From positions 930,001 through 994,000 of the forward strand of contig NZ_CP048020.1 of NCBI RefSeq assembly GCF_010365865.1: a stretch of 64,000 bases of DNA. The letters are read 5' to 3'. Positions 17,359-26,629 of the stretch are shown here, piece after piece. The notes under the pieces are model-generated. The model ran no database searches. It was not told where the DNA came from and was given only the letters and a program-made list of their open reading frames with translations. Made by a program: the position numbers and the translations under genes. The first letter of the stretch is position 1. Each line of letters opens with the position of its first letter. This DNA is from Treponema vincentii. Its GTDB lineage: Bacteria > Spirochaetota > Spirochaetia > Treponematales > Treponemataceae.

Positions 17359-19457
17359 TGCCGTTTGTCCAGCTTTCAAATATCTCCCTTGCGTTCGGTG
17401 ATCGCGATATTCTGCAGAATATTACGCTGGTACTGACACAGGGAACAAAGGCGGCGCTTACCGGAGCCAATGGCAGCGGTAAATCCACCTTGATGAAGAT
17501 TATCGCAGGGGTAATGCAGGCCGATTCCGGTTCCATTTCGATGGAAAAGAACACCCGTGTTGCCTACCTGCCGCAGTCCGGCATTATACACAGGGGTAAA
17601 ACGCTGGCAGAAGAAGCCGATACCGCCTTTTCCCGCGGAGCGCAGCTGGTAGAACAGCTCGAGGCCGTTGGCAAGCTTATGAGCGAAGAGGCCGATGCGG
17701 CAAAGGCGGAGCGACTTGCGCACGATTATCACGCCCTGCAAACCGAGCTTGAGCAATCGGGCTGGTATTTTAGGCAGCGGCTTGCGGATGAAACGCTGCG
17801 CGGGCTTGGTTTTACGTCGGAAGATTTTACCCGCCTGACCGATGAGTTTTCGGGCGGATGGCAGATGCGCATTGCACTTGCAAAGATTCTTTTGAGCGGG
17901 GCTGACATCATCATTTTGGATGAGCCGACCAACTACCTCGATATCGAAGCGCGCAGCTGGCTTGAACTCTGGCTGAAAAAGTTTACCGGCGGTTTTTTGC
18001 TGGTCAGTCACGACCGCTCGTTTTTGGACGCAACGGTTAACGAAACATATGAATTATTCAATGGAACGCTTAAGCGCTATGCAGGAACCTATACCAACTA
18101 CGAAAAGACGCGGGAGGTAGAGCTTGCCTCTTTGATAAAAGCATACACACAGCAGCAGCTGGAAATTGCAAAAACAGAAGACTTTATCAGGAAGTTCCGC
18201 TACAAGGCGACAAAAGCCGCAGCGGTGCAGGATCGGGTAAAGCGGCTCGAAAAACTTGAGCGTATCGAATTGCCCGAACACTTAAAGAAAATTCATTTCA
18301 GCTTTCCACCCGCCCCTCATTCGGGAAATATTGCACTGCAAGCCGAAGGAATTACTAAGGCGTATGGGGAGCGGCTCGTGCTGAAAGACGCGGAACTCAC
18401 CGTTACCAAGCAGGAACGGCTGGCATTGGCGGGACGGAACGGCGCCGGTAAAACCACTTTTTTGCGGATACTGGCGGGTGAAGATTCCGAGTATACCGGC
18501 TCCGTAAAGTACGGGGCGGGCATTATCACCGGTTATTTTTCGCAGGATGAGGCCGAGCGGATTACCGGCAGCGAAACTATCATGCAGCTGATGGAGCGGG
18601 AAGCGCCGACCCATCTTATTCCGAAACTCTACGATATGCTCGCAGCCTTTTTATTCCGTGGTGACGACATCCATAAACAGCTTTCCGTGCTGTCCGGCGG
18701 GGAAAAAAGCAGGCTGGCGCTGCTCCGGCTGTTATTGAAGCCGCTCAACCTCCTTATCTTAGACGAGCCGACCAATCACCTTGACCTTCATTCAAAAGAT
18801 GTGCTACTTGATGCACTGCAGCGGTTTGAAGGGACGGTTATCTTTGTTTCGCACGATAAGTTCTTTATCCAAGGACTTGCAACCCGCATCCTTGAACTGA
18901 CAGCTTCGGCAACGCCCGGCACCGGTACCCGTATCAGAAACTTCCCGGGCACCTACGACTATTACCTATACCGGATTGCCGCCGAAGCAGCCGACAGTCC
19001 AGCCGAAAAGTCGGGACAAACGGCAGGATATGTACAGGCTAATAGAAACCAAGGTACCGGCAGCTCCGTCGTCGGCAGCCTAAGCAGGAAAGCAGCGGAT
19101 TCTTCGGGCGGCGGGAAAACAAGCAGTGCTTTCTCAGGGAATGCATCAGGGATACCTTCCGGTTCACAAGCGGGGATGCCGTTAGGCGGCACCGGCGGCG
19201 GAGCTCTTTCTTATGAAGAACAAAAAAGGCTGCGGGCGGAAAAGCGAAAGCGCGAAAAAGAGGAAGAACGTATTTTTGCACAACTTGCCGAAACCGAAAA
19301 CAAAATAAGAGAACTGGAAGCACAGCTCGCAAACCCCGAAGTATATACTGACGGTGAAAAAGCTCGCAGCATTCTGCAGCAGATTCATGCTTTACAAGCA
19401 ACCTCCGCTGAACTTACAGAACAGTGGGAAGCACTCGCCCAAGATTCAGGCAGTTGA
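17358..19457 (+). CDS. ABC-F family ATPase (ribosome-associated type)
   Basis: This 699-residue protein has two ABC ATPase domains and no membrane part, as in ABC-F translation factors (EttA/Uup/YheS/YdiF group). Domain 1 has GANGSGKST, signature EFSGGWQMRIALAK and Walker B IIILDEPTNYLD. Domain 2 has GRNGAGKTT, signature LSGGEKSRLALLRLLL and LLILDEPTNHLD. The interdomain linker is charged (YTQQQLEIAKTEDFIRKFRYK), as expected for the P-site tRNA-interaction motif. An unusual low-complexity Gly/Ser-rich segment (about 555-625) precedes a C-terminal coiled coil. The stop at 19455-19457 falls at the start of an 83-bp tandem repeat. Subfamily is not resolved. Confidence 0.9.
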   Translation: MPFVQLSNISLAFGDRDILQNITLVLTQGTKAALTGANGSGKSTLMKIIAGVMQADSGSISMEKNTRVAYLPQSGIIHRGKTLAEEADTAFSRGAQLVEQLEAVGKLMSEEADAAKAERLAHDYHALQTELEQSGWYFRQRLADETLRGLGFTSEDFTRLTDEFSGGWQMRIALAKILLSGADIIILDEPTNYLDIEARSWLELWLKKFTGGFLLVSHDRSFLDATVNETYELFNGTLKRYAGTYTNYEKTREVELASLIKAYTQQQLEIAKTEDFIRKFRYKATKAAAVQDRVKRLEKLERIELPEHLKKIHFSFPPAPHSGNIALQAEGITKAYGERLVLKDAELTVTKQERLALAGRNGAGKTTFLRILAGEDSEYTGSVKYGAGIITGYFSQDEAERITGSETIMQLMEREAPTHLIPKLYDMLAAFLFRGDDIHKQLSVLSGGEKSRLALLRLLLKPLNLLILDEPTNHLDLHSKDVLLDALQRFEGTVIFVSHDKFFIQGLATRILELTASATPGTGTRIRNFPGTYDYYLYRIAAEAADSPAEKSGQTAGYVQANRNQGTGSSVVGSLSRKAADSSGGGKTSSAFSGNASGIPSGSQAGMPLGGTGGGALSYEEQKRLRAEKRKREKEEERIFAQLAETENKIRELEAQLANPEVYTDGEKARSILQQIHALQATSAELTEQWEALAQDSGS

Positions 19458-19680
19458 ACCACCGCCGTCCTCGCTCAAGAATGAACCTCCTTGTACATTC
19501 TTGGGCTACGAGTTCGCAAGCGAACTCGCTTCTGCGTGGAACCACCGCCATCCTCGCCCAAAAATTGACCTCCTTGTCAATTTTTGGGCTACGAGTTCGC
19601 AAGCGAACTCGCTTCTGCGTGGAACCACCGCCATCCGTGGCGGTTCTGATACGTCGAGCATTTATTTTTGTGCAGCAACG
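19456..19680 (-). repeat. Two 83-bp tandem hairpin units plus flanking module (family III)
   Basis: Units at 19456-19538 and 19539-19621 are near-identical 83-mers, and a third partial copy starts at 19622. Each unit carries hairpin H1 (loop CTCCTT at 19487-19492 and 19570-19575; the second copy is a perfect 14-bp stem 19556-19589). Each also carries hairpin H2 (CGAGTTCG-CAAG-CGAACTCG at 19509-19528 and 19592-19611). Hairpin H3 (ACCGCCA-TCCG-TGGCGGT) lies at 19627-19644. The region then runs into a piece of the family II element (19650-19680, reverse strand). An inverted, diverged copy lies at 32533-32690. The array lies between the convergent ABC-F and queH genes and contributes to both gene ends. 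Confidence 0.8.
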
Positions 19681-20327
19681 CCGTAGACGGTGTCGCTATT
19701 TTCAAAGGTGCGGGAAAATTCGCAGCCGCAGTAGTCTTGTCGGTACAACCCCAATTCCTTACTAAGCCTAATAGACTCCAGATATCCGTCTTTTTTCTTA
19801 AAGTCGCTCGGCAGCCATCGGCACTTATCAGTGGCGAGTTCCATGCCGATTTCGTTGATTTTTGCGGCACTTTTAAGCGGACTGAGCGAAAGTGTCGTAC
19901 AGAAAAAATCGAAGCCTTGAGCCGCTGCCTCGCGTACCGTTGCTGCTAGCCGGAGTCGATAGCAACGAAAGCATCGCTCTCCGCCTTCAGGGCAATCTGT
20001 ATAGCCCTCTGCTATTTCAAGGAATTGTTCATGGCTATAGTCCTGTATCGCGTAATCGATTCGGTACGGGAATTCTTTTGATGCATTATACTGTTCGATT
20101 AAACGGATTTGTTCGTCCGCCCGTGTACGGTATTCAAGTTGGGTATCAATGTTAGGGTTATAATAGAAGACAGTTAGCTTAAAATGCCCTGCCAGCCGCT
20201 TTATTACCGAAGAACTGCATGGGGCGCAGCATGAATGGAGCATAAGACGCGGCGGAGCTTCGGCAGTAAAGGAATCGCCAATATCCGCGATGGTTTGTTC
20301 CATCAATAATTGAAAATTTTGCTTCAT
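19662..20327 (-). CDS. queH: Epoxyqueuosine reductase QueH
   Basis: This 221-residue protein matches QueH (former DUF208), the iron-sulfur enzyme that reduces epoxyqueuosine to queuosine in tRNA as a non-homologous alternative to QueG. Key cysteines lie in MLHSCCAPCSSSVIK (residues ~29-43), GGERCFRCYRLRL (~135-147) and YCGCEFS near 203. The ATP-pyrophosphatase-like fold is seen in KLTVFYYNPNID. The start ATG overlaps the DHH gene stop by four bases, so both are co-transcribed. The last codons and stop lie in a repeat module (GCAGCAACG at 19672-19680), so the C-terminal tail VYGVAAQK is partly repeat-derived. Confidence 0.92.
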   Translation of the reverse strand: MKQNFQLLMEQTIADIGDSFTAEAPPRLMLHSCCAPCSSSVIKRLAGHFKLTVFYYNPNIDTQLEYRTRADEQIRLIEQYNASKEFPYRIDYAIQDYSHEQFLEIAEGYTDCPEGGERCFRCYRLRLAATVREAAAQGFDFFCTTLSLSPLKSAAKINEIGMELATDKCRWLPSDFKKKDGYLESIRLSKELGLYRQDYCGCEFSRTFENSDTVYGVAAQK

Positions 20328-21529
20328 ATCAATAGGTTTTGCTTAATAAATGATTCTATATCTGCGAGTAATGAGTGGAGCAACTTACCGGATTCTCGGG
20401 GCAGCCGGAAGGCAATCGCGCCGGGGTGTCCGCCTCCATCAGTAATTTTAAAATAACTCAGAATCGGGTGTAAATCGATGCCTCGCATCGCTTCGCTCGC
20501 CCTAATACGGCATTGTATTTTATTGGATTTGCCGGGAGAATCGTAGTAAGCGGAAATTCCTATGCCTTCGACTTTCTCTGCGATGGCATTGGTTGCCTCC
20601 TTAATCATACCGGTAAACTGCGTATATTCGATACTTTTCAGGAAAGCATTCGACTCATCTTCCGATAAAATGACCTTCCCGATGCATCCGGTATAACTGG
20701 CGCGGTCGATAATGGCATGATAGATTTTCTCAGTCTCAGCATCGGTTGTTTTCATCACATCCAGCAGCCGTTCCATCGACTCGATTTTTTTTGTACGTCC
20801 CTCCGAATGGGTACTTATCCGCAACATCAAATTTAAATGCTTGGAAAAATAGTCAAAAACTTCTTTATCATGCGGATTAGAAATATAATTTCCCATTTTT
20901 GCATCGCCGAGCATACCGGTCAGCAGCGTCAGTACCAAATTTCTCGAATAGAGTTCTTCAATGCTGTAGCGTTGCCGTAGTTCGGGATGATTGGCCAATT
21001 TATAACATATTCTGCATAAAATTTCGCAGGTACTGGAAGCATGGAGGACTAAAGAATAGGCGGGATCTCCGGAATATGCAGCATCGGAATCAAAGTGATG
21101 ATCTATTTCAATTTTTGGAATAGACGGGGTATTCAGAAAATCATAGATACAGCCGTTTGCTGCTACCATATCGGGCTTTGGCGTATCAAAAATACAGAGA
21201 ACTTCGACGGAACGGATCGGCGGCATTGTTCCGTAATATATATTGATCTTGTTATATTTGCAGATGGAAGTGAGGAATTTAAGGTTTTCAGACGGTACGG
21301 ATTCTAAAAAAATGCTGACATGTTTATTAAATTTGCGCAACAATAGTGCGCCCGCTACCGTCGAAGCATAACAATCTTCATCAGGGTTTTCGTGACCGAG
21401 AATCAAAAAGGACCGGTGCGTTTTCATAAGATAATAGATATTTTTTATTACCCGGTTTCGTGCCCCGATAGTCATGTTTTGCCTTTTAAAGTGCAAATCG
21501 GGCTTAAACCTTTTACCTCTTAAATCCAT
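20324..21529 (-). CDS. DHH/DHHA1-family phosphoesterase
   Basis: The 401-residue protein has the DHH domain in the N-terminal half (LILGHENPDEDCYAST, VLCIFDTPKPD, KIEIDHHFDSDAAYSG) and DHHA1 at the C-terminus with the signature TDGGGHPGAIAFRL. This layout matches NrnA-type oligoribonuclease/pAp phosphatases and related cyclic-dinucleotide phosphodiesterases, which use manganese. There is no membrane segment or sensor domain, so a soluble nanoRNase-like role is the most likely. The first ~20 basic residues (LRGKRFKPDLHFKRQ) are an extra. It forms a two-gene unit with queH. The exact substrate cannot be told from sequence. Confidence 0.83.
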   Translation of the reverse strand: MDLRGKRFKPDLHFKRQNMTIGARNRVIKNIYYLMKTHRSFLILGHENPDEDCYASTVAGALLLRKFNKHVSIFLESVPSENLKFLTSICKYNKINIYYGTMPPIRSVEVLCIFDTPKPDMVAANGCIYDFLNTPSIPKIEIDHHFDSDAAYSGDPAYSLVLHASSTCEILCRICYKLANHPELRQRYSIEELYSRNLVLTLLTGMLGDAKMGNYISNPHDKEVFDYFSKHLNLMLRISTHSEGRTKKIESMERLLDVMKTTDAETEKIYHAIIDRASYTGCIGKVILSEDESNAFLKSIEYTQFTGMIKEATNAIAEKVEGIGISAYYDSPGKSNKIQCRIRASEAMRGIDLHPILSYFKITDGGGHPGAIAFRLPRESGKLLHSLLADIESFIKQNLLI

Positions 21530-21701
21530 ATCATACTATTATAACACACTTTGTAATAAAGTGTTATCCAAAAACACATTTTTTAGAAAAATGTCTAATG
21601 CGGTCAGTACAGAAGTTGTCAGAAACCTGATGCAGCTGCCTTATGAGCTCTAGGCTTTTTAACGTTTTTTTGATAGAATCGACCGAATTACGGAGAGAAT
21701 C

Positions 21702-22874
21702 ATGGAGAATGCACTTTGTTTTCATAACGCAACGGTAGTGACCGGTTATTCCTTAATGGAAAACGGCTGCGTCTATGTTAAAGATGGCAAGATTGAAGAT
21801 GTCTTTAGTGAGCGCCGCTTTTTAAATAAACGCTTTTCTCCGGAAGTACGTATTGTCGATGTCGGTAAAGCGTATATCGCTCCGGGGTTGATTGATACCC
21901 ACATTCACGGATTTGCAGGATTCGGGACGGAAGACTGCTCTCCCGATTCCATACTTGGTATGTCGAAGGCTCTTGCTGAATATGGCGTAACGGCTTTTAA
22001 TCCTACACTGTATCCGACCGAACCGGAAAATATGACTGAATGTATCCGCGCCGTTGTCGATGCAATGGGACATGAAGAAGGTGCGACCATCATGGGGTTG
22101 CACCTTGAAGGTCCGTTTATTTCGCCGGAAAAACCCGGAGCGTTAAGTCCTTCTGCAATCAGTCCTGTTAATCTGGATTTGATGGATAAGCTTTGGGCTG
22201 CGTCGAACGGGAATATTGTCAATATGACTGTAGCTCCGGAGCTTAAAAATATGCGTGAGCTGGCGCTCTATTGCATCAAAAAAAATATTGTGCTGCAAGC
22301 GGGGCATACCAATGCGCTTTACGAGAATATGCTTGAGGGAATGCAAGCGGGAATTTTACATTCTACGCATCTTTTTAATGCGATGAGCCAGATGCACCAT
22401 CGCAACCCGGGCGCCGTCGGTGCGATATTAATCCATCCGGAAATGTCCTGCGAAATTATTGCGGACGGTATCCATGTTCATCCCGACCTTATCCGCTTAT
22501 TGGCACGGGATAAACCGATCGATAAGATTGTCTTAATAACCGATAGCCTCAAACCGACGGAACAGCGCGAAGGTATGCTGATCGCAAATGGAGAAGAAGT
22601 TGTGCTCCAAGGCGGTTGTTTCCATCGTAAGGCTGATGGCGTTATTGCCGGTTCAAGCCTTTCGATGATTCGCGGGGTTAAGAACCTTGTATCCTTCGGC
22701 TTTCCGGTAGAAACAGCCGTTCGTTTCGGTTCTGCAAATCCGGCGGAAATTATGCGGTATTCCAAACGAGGTTCCATTATGCCGGGATATGAAGGCGATC
22801 TGATCGTATTCGATAAGCAGTTCAATGTGCTTGCAACCGTCATAAAAGGAAATTTGAAAAAAAATTTGTTTTAA
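21702..22874 (+). CDS. nagA: N-acetylglucosamine-6-phosphate deacetylase
   Basis: NagA removes acetate from GlcNAc-6-phosphate in amino-sugar use and cell-wall recycling. The 390-residue amidohydrolase shows the metal motif [32 protein letters not shown], the histidines in [13 protein letters not shown] and [17 protein letters not shown], and [11 protein letters not shown] followed by the catalytic aspartate in [16 protein letters not shown] ribosome-binding site precedes the start. The next gene is nagB, 14 bases on, so the two form the classical pair that feeds fructose-6-phosphate to glycolysis. Confidence 0.93.
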   Translation: MENALCFHNATVVTGYSLMENGCVYVKDGKIEDVFSERRFLNKRFSPEVRIVDVGKAYIAPGLIDTHIHGFAGFGTEDCSPDSILGMSKALAEYGVTAFNPTLYPTEPENMTECIRAVVDAMGHEEGATIMGLHLEGPFISPEKPGALSPSAISPVNLDLMDKLWAASNGNIVNMTVAPELKNMRELALYCIKKNIVLQAGHTNALYENMLEGMQAGILHSTHLFNAMSQMHHRNPGAVGAILIHPEMSCEIIADGIHVHPDLIRLLARDKPIDKIVLITDSLKPTEQREGMLIANGEEVVLQGGCFHRKADGVIAGSSLSMIRGVKNLVSFGFPVETAVRFGSANPAEIMRYSKRGSIMPGYEGDLIVFDKQFNVLATVIKGNLKKNLF

Positions 22875-22888
22875 GAATAGGGGAAGCT

Positions 22889-23695
22889 ATGCGATTAATT
22901 ATAAAGTCAGATTATGAGGCTTGTTCCGTATGGGCGGCGGATTATATTTGCAAAAAGATTATGGACTTTGCTCCGGCAGCGTCAAAGCCGTTCGTTCTCG
23001 GTCTGCCGACGGGGTCTACACCGCTCGGTGTCTACAAAGAATTGATTAAACGGCATCGAGAAGGAAAGATTTCGTTTAAACACGTCGTTACCTTTAATAT
23101 GGATGAATATGTCGGCTTATCTCCCGATCATCCGCAAAGTTATCACTACTTTATGTATGAAAACTTTTTTAAGCATATCGATATTTCTTCCGCGGACATC
23201 CACATTTTAGACGGTATGGCGAAAGATACTGAGACTGAATGCAAAAAATACGAAGCGGCGATTGCTCAATACGGAAAAATTCATTTATTTCTGGGCGGAG
23301 TCGGAGCAGACGGGCATATCGCTTTTAATGAACCGGGTTCTTCCCTTTCATCCCGCACACGTCAAAAAACACTAACGCAGGACACCATTGCGATGAATGC
23401 CCGCTTTTTTAACGGCGATACGGCGGCGGTTCCCAAGACGGCGCTTACCGTTGGAATCGGCACCATTACCGATGCCGAGGAAGTGATGATCCTTGCAACC
23501 GGTTATAACAAAGCGCGGGCAGTACGGCATGCGGTAGAGGGAAGCGTCAATCATATCTGGACAATTTCTGCGCTCCAGTTGCATCCGCACGCAATTATCG
23601 TATGCGACGAACCGGCCACCGATGAACTCCGCGTTGGAACCGTCCGGTATTTTAAAGATATCGAATCTTCAATTTCAGCAGGCGGAACAAAATAA
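22889..23695 (+). CDS. nagB: Glucosamine-6-phosphate deaminase
   Basis: NagB converts glucosamine-6-phosphate to fructose-6-phosphate and ammonia. The 268-residue protein shows the family motifs [38 protein letters not shown] with the catalytic aspartate and histidine region, and [21 protein letters not shown]. Length and ends agree with the hexameric enterobacterial-type enzyme, with the C-terminal allosteric region present. It directly follows nagA and is followed two bases later by an AI-2E family transporter, giving a likely three-gene operon. Confidence 0.94.
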   Translation: MRLIIKSDYEACSVWAADYICKKIMDFAPAASKPFVLGLPTGSTPLGVYKELIKRHREGKISFKHVVTFNMDEYVGLSPDHPQSYHYFMYENFFKHIDISSADIHILDGMAKDTETECKKYEAAIAQYGKIHLFLGGVGADGHIAFNEPGSSLSSRTRQKTLTQDTIAMNARFFNGDTAAVPKTALTVGIGTITDAEEVMILATGYNKARAVRHAVEGSVNHIWTISALQLHPHAIIVCDEPATDELRVGTVRYFKDIESSISAGGTK

Positions 23696-23697
23696 GC

Positions 23698-24786
23698 ATG
23701 CAGAAATCACTCAAGTTTCAAACCGTTTCTTTTTTTATCATTCTGGCGATTACCGTTGTGCTGGTAGCGCGGGTGTTTTTACCCTACGCGAGTGTACTGC
23801 TTTGGTCGGCTATCCTCTATATTATGTTCGGGCCGCTGTATCATAAACTGCTTAAAAAGCTGAATTCTGAGTCCCGATGGTTTAGAATGCAACAGAGAAT
23901 TATCGCCGCCTCATTTTCAGTCGGTATTATTATACTGGTTGCCGGGGTTCTGTTCTTTTTTGCTATTAAACTGATCGGGCAGGGGCAGATGTTCGTAAAG
24001 AAAATGATGAACTTTTTCGTTACACATCCTCAGCTATTTAGAATGGAAAAAGACGCGCCGCTGAACGAATTGGTCATGCAAATTTCGATGGGAACAATCG
24101 ATCTTTCGGTATTCGACTTTAAAAGAGAGCTGATGAATTTTTTTATTCAATATGCCGATACGATTGTTCGCTATGCAACGAGTATTGCAAAAAATATCGG
24201 TAATTTTGTGCTTTCACTCCTGTTCATGTGTTTTGCGCTTTATTTCCTGTTTATCGACGGGCAATACCTCGCTTCGGTGTTTGTAACGGCTATTCCGATT
24301 CAGGTGTCGGAAGGTCAAAAATTGGCGGCAAAGATAAAAGATACTATCACCAATCTTTTTATGGGGTACTTCCTCGTTTCAATATGTCAATTTGCAGCGG
24401 CGTTTATTGTGTACACTATTTTTCAGGTCGAAGGTGCACTGCTTTTATCCTTTTTAACTTTTTTCAGCTCATTTTTACCCTTCTTTGGATGCGCGTTGGT
24501 GTGGGCGCCGCTTGGGATAGAAATATTGTTAACGGCAGGTTTATTTAAAGGCATTCTCTTCCTCTGTGTCGCAGGTTTTTTTATCAGTTCAATCGATAAT
24601 TTTTTACGACCGATGTTTTTGCAGAACCGTGTTCAGATACATCCGTTGCTGATTTTCTTTTCGATACTTGGCGGTATCCGTTTTTTTAAGCTGAACGGAA
24701 TTGTGCTTGGTCCGCTGTTTGTTATCCTCTTGTTTACGCTGATCGATATTGCGCGGACTTCGGACAGTACGGATGCTGAAGTCTAG
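23698..24786 (+). CDS. AI-2E (PerM/YdiK) family transporter
   Basis: This 362-residue inner-membrane protein has about seven to eight hydrophobic segments: two close to the N-terminus (14-60), one near 75-97, and a cluster in the second half (about 165-190, 210-345). A loop of soluble character (100-150) lies between, and the C-terminal part includes FISSIDNFLRPMFLQNRVQIHPLLIFFSILGG, the AI-2E family hallmark. Members export autoinducer-2 or act as sodium/proton exchangers, so substrate is not predictable. It starts two bases after nagB and is followed by DAHP synthase. Confidence 0.87.
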   Translation: MQKSLKFQTVSFFIILAITVVLVARVFLPYASVLLWSAILYIMFGPLYHKLLKKLNSESRWFRMQQRIIAASFSVGIIILVAGVLFFFAIKLIGQGQMFVKKMMNFFVTHPQLFRMEKDAPLNELVMQISMGTIDLSVFDFKRELMNFFIQYADTIVRYATSIAKNIGNFVLSLLFMCFALYFLFIDGQYLASVFVTAIPIQVSEGQKLAAKIKDTITNLFMGYFLVSICQFAAAFIVYTIFQVEGALLLSFLTFFSSFLPFFGCALVWAPLGIEILLTAGLFKGILFLCVAGFFISSIDNFLRPMFLQNRVQIHPLLIFFSILGGIRFFKLNGIVLGPLFVILLFTLIDIARTSDSTDAEV

Positions 24787-24794
24787 CCTTGACT

Positions 24795-25865
24795 ATGAAT
24801 AGCCGCCCGCTGTTATACCATCGGCGTATTGAGCGAATACACCCGTTGATTTCGCCGCAGCAGATGCTTGAAAAAATTCCCGTATCGGAAAAAGCGTGTC
24901 AAACAGTGTTGACCGGAAGGAAAGAAGTTGAAGCGATTTTGTCCGGTACTGACAATCGGTTTTTACTGATTGTCAGTCCGTGTTCTATCCACGACCCGGT
25001 TTCTGCGGTGGATTATGCCGGCCGATTAATGCGTTTACGGGCAAAATATCGTGATTGCTTTTGTATTATCATGCGGGTGTATTTTGAAAAACCTCGTACC
25101 GGTTTGGGCTGGCGCGGTTTAATCGTGGAACCTGCGCTTGATGGGGTTATTAATATTACCGGCGGGCTGGAAACGGCACGTAAAACACTGAGCGCTATAA
25201 CCGAACTAGGGTTGCCGGTTGCTTCGGAGCTGCTCGACCCTATTGTGCCACAATATACTTCGGATTTTATCAGCTGGGCATCTATCGGTGCGCGCTCCGC
25301 CGAAAGTCAGATTCATCGAGAACTCGCTTCGGGTCTGTCGATGCCGGTCGGGTTTAAGAACCCTACCGATGGTGATATCAGTACGGCGATAAACGCGATC
25401 GTTTCCGCACGGGAACCGCATGCTTTCCTCGGCATTATGCAGAACGGCAGCCCCGCAGTGATGCATACAAGCGGCAATGAATACGCGCACCTCGTATTGA
25501 GGGGCAGCGTACACGGAGCAAACTGTGACAGGGCTTCAATAGAAGAAAGCCGCCGCCTTTTGGCGGAACAGGGCATACGGCCGGTGATCTTGATTGACTG
25601 TTCGCACGGTAATTCACAACGTCAGCCCGAAAAGCAGCGGGACATCCTACTCGGAAGCCTCCGGCTGAGACTGGAAACGCCGCAGATTGAAGCAGTCCGC
25701 GGCTGTATGCTCGAAAGCTTTATTCAGGCGGGGGCTGTTTCGCCGGAGCATTGCACTGAAAAGAGCGAGTACGGCAAATCAATTACCGACCCCTGCATGA
25801 GCTGGGAAATGACCGAATCGCTTCTCACCGAAGCCGCGGATATATGGACAGGGCAACTGCATTAG
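24795..25865 (+). CDS. 3-deoxy-7-phosphoheptulonate (DAHP) synthase, class I
   Basis: DAHP synthase joins PEP and erythrose-4-phosphate, the first step of the shikimate pathway. The 356-residue protein matches the AroF/G/H type: FLLIVSPCSIHDPVSAVDYA, IIMRVYFEKPRTGLGWRG, LPVASELLDPIVPQYTSDFISWASIGARS, MPVGFKNPTDGD and LIDCSHGNSQRQPEKQ contain the expected metal and substrate residues. I chose ATG 24795; a TTG six bases earlier has no advantage. The stop lies just before a family I palindromic element (25894-26078). Which effector inhibits it cannot be judged from sequence. Confidence 0.91.
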   Translation: MNSRPLLYHRRIERIHPLISPQQMLEKIPVSEKACQTVLTGRKEVEAILSGTDNRFLLIVSPCSIHDPVSAVDYAGRLMRLRAKYRDCFCIIMRVYFEKPRTGLGWRGLIVEPALDGVINITGGLETARKTLSAITELGLPVASELLDPIVPQYTSDFISWASIGARSAESQIHRELASGLSMPVGFKNPTDGDISTAINAIVSAREPHAFLGIMQNGSPAVMHTSGNEYAHLVLRGSVHGANCDRASIEESRRLLAEQGIRPVILIDCSHGNSQRQPEKQRDILLGSLRLRLETPQIEAVRGCMLESFIQAGAVSPEHCTEKSEYGKSITDPCMSWEMTESLLTEAADIWTGQLH

Positions 25866-25893
25866 AAATATTCCAAGCAGTTGCCTTCCTCTT

Positions 25894-26078
25894 GTATGAA
25901 ATTTTGTTAAAAATTTCATACATTTTTTTAAGGAAGGACAAGCGCATCAGACAGATAAATAAAAATCGCAGAAGAATGGAGATCGGACAACCATTTGAGA
26001 CGCAAAGCGGCGAAACTCTGGTTGGATGGTCTCCATTCTTCTGCGGGGTAGTTAGAAAACGGTCTGATGCGCTTGTCC
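25894..26078 (-). repeat. Cloverleaf-type palindromic element, copy B (family I)
   Basis: The element has a 12-bp hairpin GTATGAAATTTT/AAAATTTCATAC (25894-25921), a perfect 17-bp outer stem GGACAAGCGCATCAGAC (25936-25952) with its complement at 26062-26078, and a perfect 16-bp inner stem CGCAGAAGAATGGAGA (25967-25982) with its complement at 26030-26045. Imperfect pairing continues inside (CAACCA with TGGTTG). It is the inverted counterpart of 15721-15914. Between copies the stems change on both sides (C-G to T-A in the small hairpin, for example), while the unpaired stretch CAACCAGAGTT is shared. It fills the gap between DAHP synthase and rnhA. Confidence 0.78.
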
Positions 26079-26097
26079 TGTACTCGGAGATATTATT

Positions 26098-26577
26098 ATG
26101 AAAAAAATTAAATTGTACACCGATGGAGCATGTTCTCAAAATCCCGGCCCGGGCGGCTGGGCATTTGTGATGATTCTCAAAGACGTTCAAGGCGATCAGT
26201 CAGAGCAGGAATTGCTGCGAGGATCCGGCGGGGAGAAATTGACTACGAACAATAGAATGGAATTACTCGCCGTTATTCAAGCACTGACTGCCTATCAAGA
26301 AAATATATTGCCGTGCTATGCCGACTGTCCGCTAACCCTGCATACGGATTCCCAGTATGTGCAGCAGGGGATCTCTTCGTGGATAAAAAAGTGGAAGCTG
26401 AACGGCTGGAAAACAGCTGCCAGAGAGCCGGTAAAGAATCAAGACCTTTGGCAGCAGCTTGATGCACTTGCCTCTCAGCTCAGTCTTGAATGGATGTGGG
26501 TAAAAGGGCATGCAGGAAATCGCTATAACGAACTCTGCGATACCCTCGCCGTAGAAGCAGCTAAAAGAGCAAAGTAA
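26098..26577 (+). CDS. rnhA: Ribonuclease HI
   Basis: RNase HI cuts the RNA strand of RNA-DNA hybrids. The 159-residue protein has the carboxylate residues in [18 protein letters not shown] (Asp near residue 7), [13 protein letters not shown] (Glu near 52), [14 protein letters not shown] (Asp near 78) and the C-terminal [13 protein letters not shown] (Asp). The KGHAGN handle is present. The length is normal. It starts 20 bases after a family I palindromic element and is followed by the sirtuin gene with a separate ribosome-binding site. Confidence 0.94.
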   Translation: MKKIKLYTDGACSQNPGPGGWAFVMILKDVQGDQSEQELLRGSGGEKLTTNNRMELLAVIQALTAYQENILPCYADCPLTLHTDSQYVQQGISSWIKKWKLNGWKTAAREPVKNQDLWQQLDALASQLSLEWMWVKGHAGNRYNELCDTLAVEAAKRAK

Positions 26578-26629
26578 TCTAAGATATTTCGATTGTTTTC
26601 CGTGACGATTACACAAAAGGGAGGTTTGT

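Noticed and set aside
19456-19644. CRISPR-like array
   Set aside because: The repeats are 83 bp, directly adjacent with no spacers, and there are no cas genes nearby.
15721-26078. Hammerhead-type ribozyme in family I elements (the CTGATGCG sequence)
   Set aside because: The CUGAUGA core and the GAAA partner segment are not both present in a three-stem junction.
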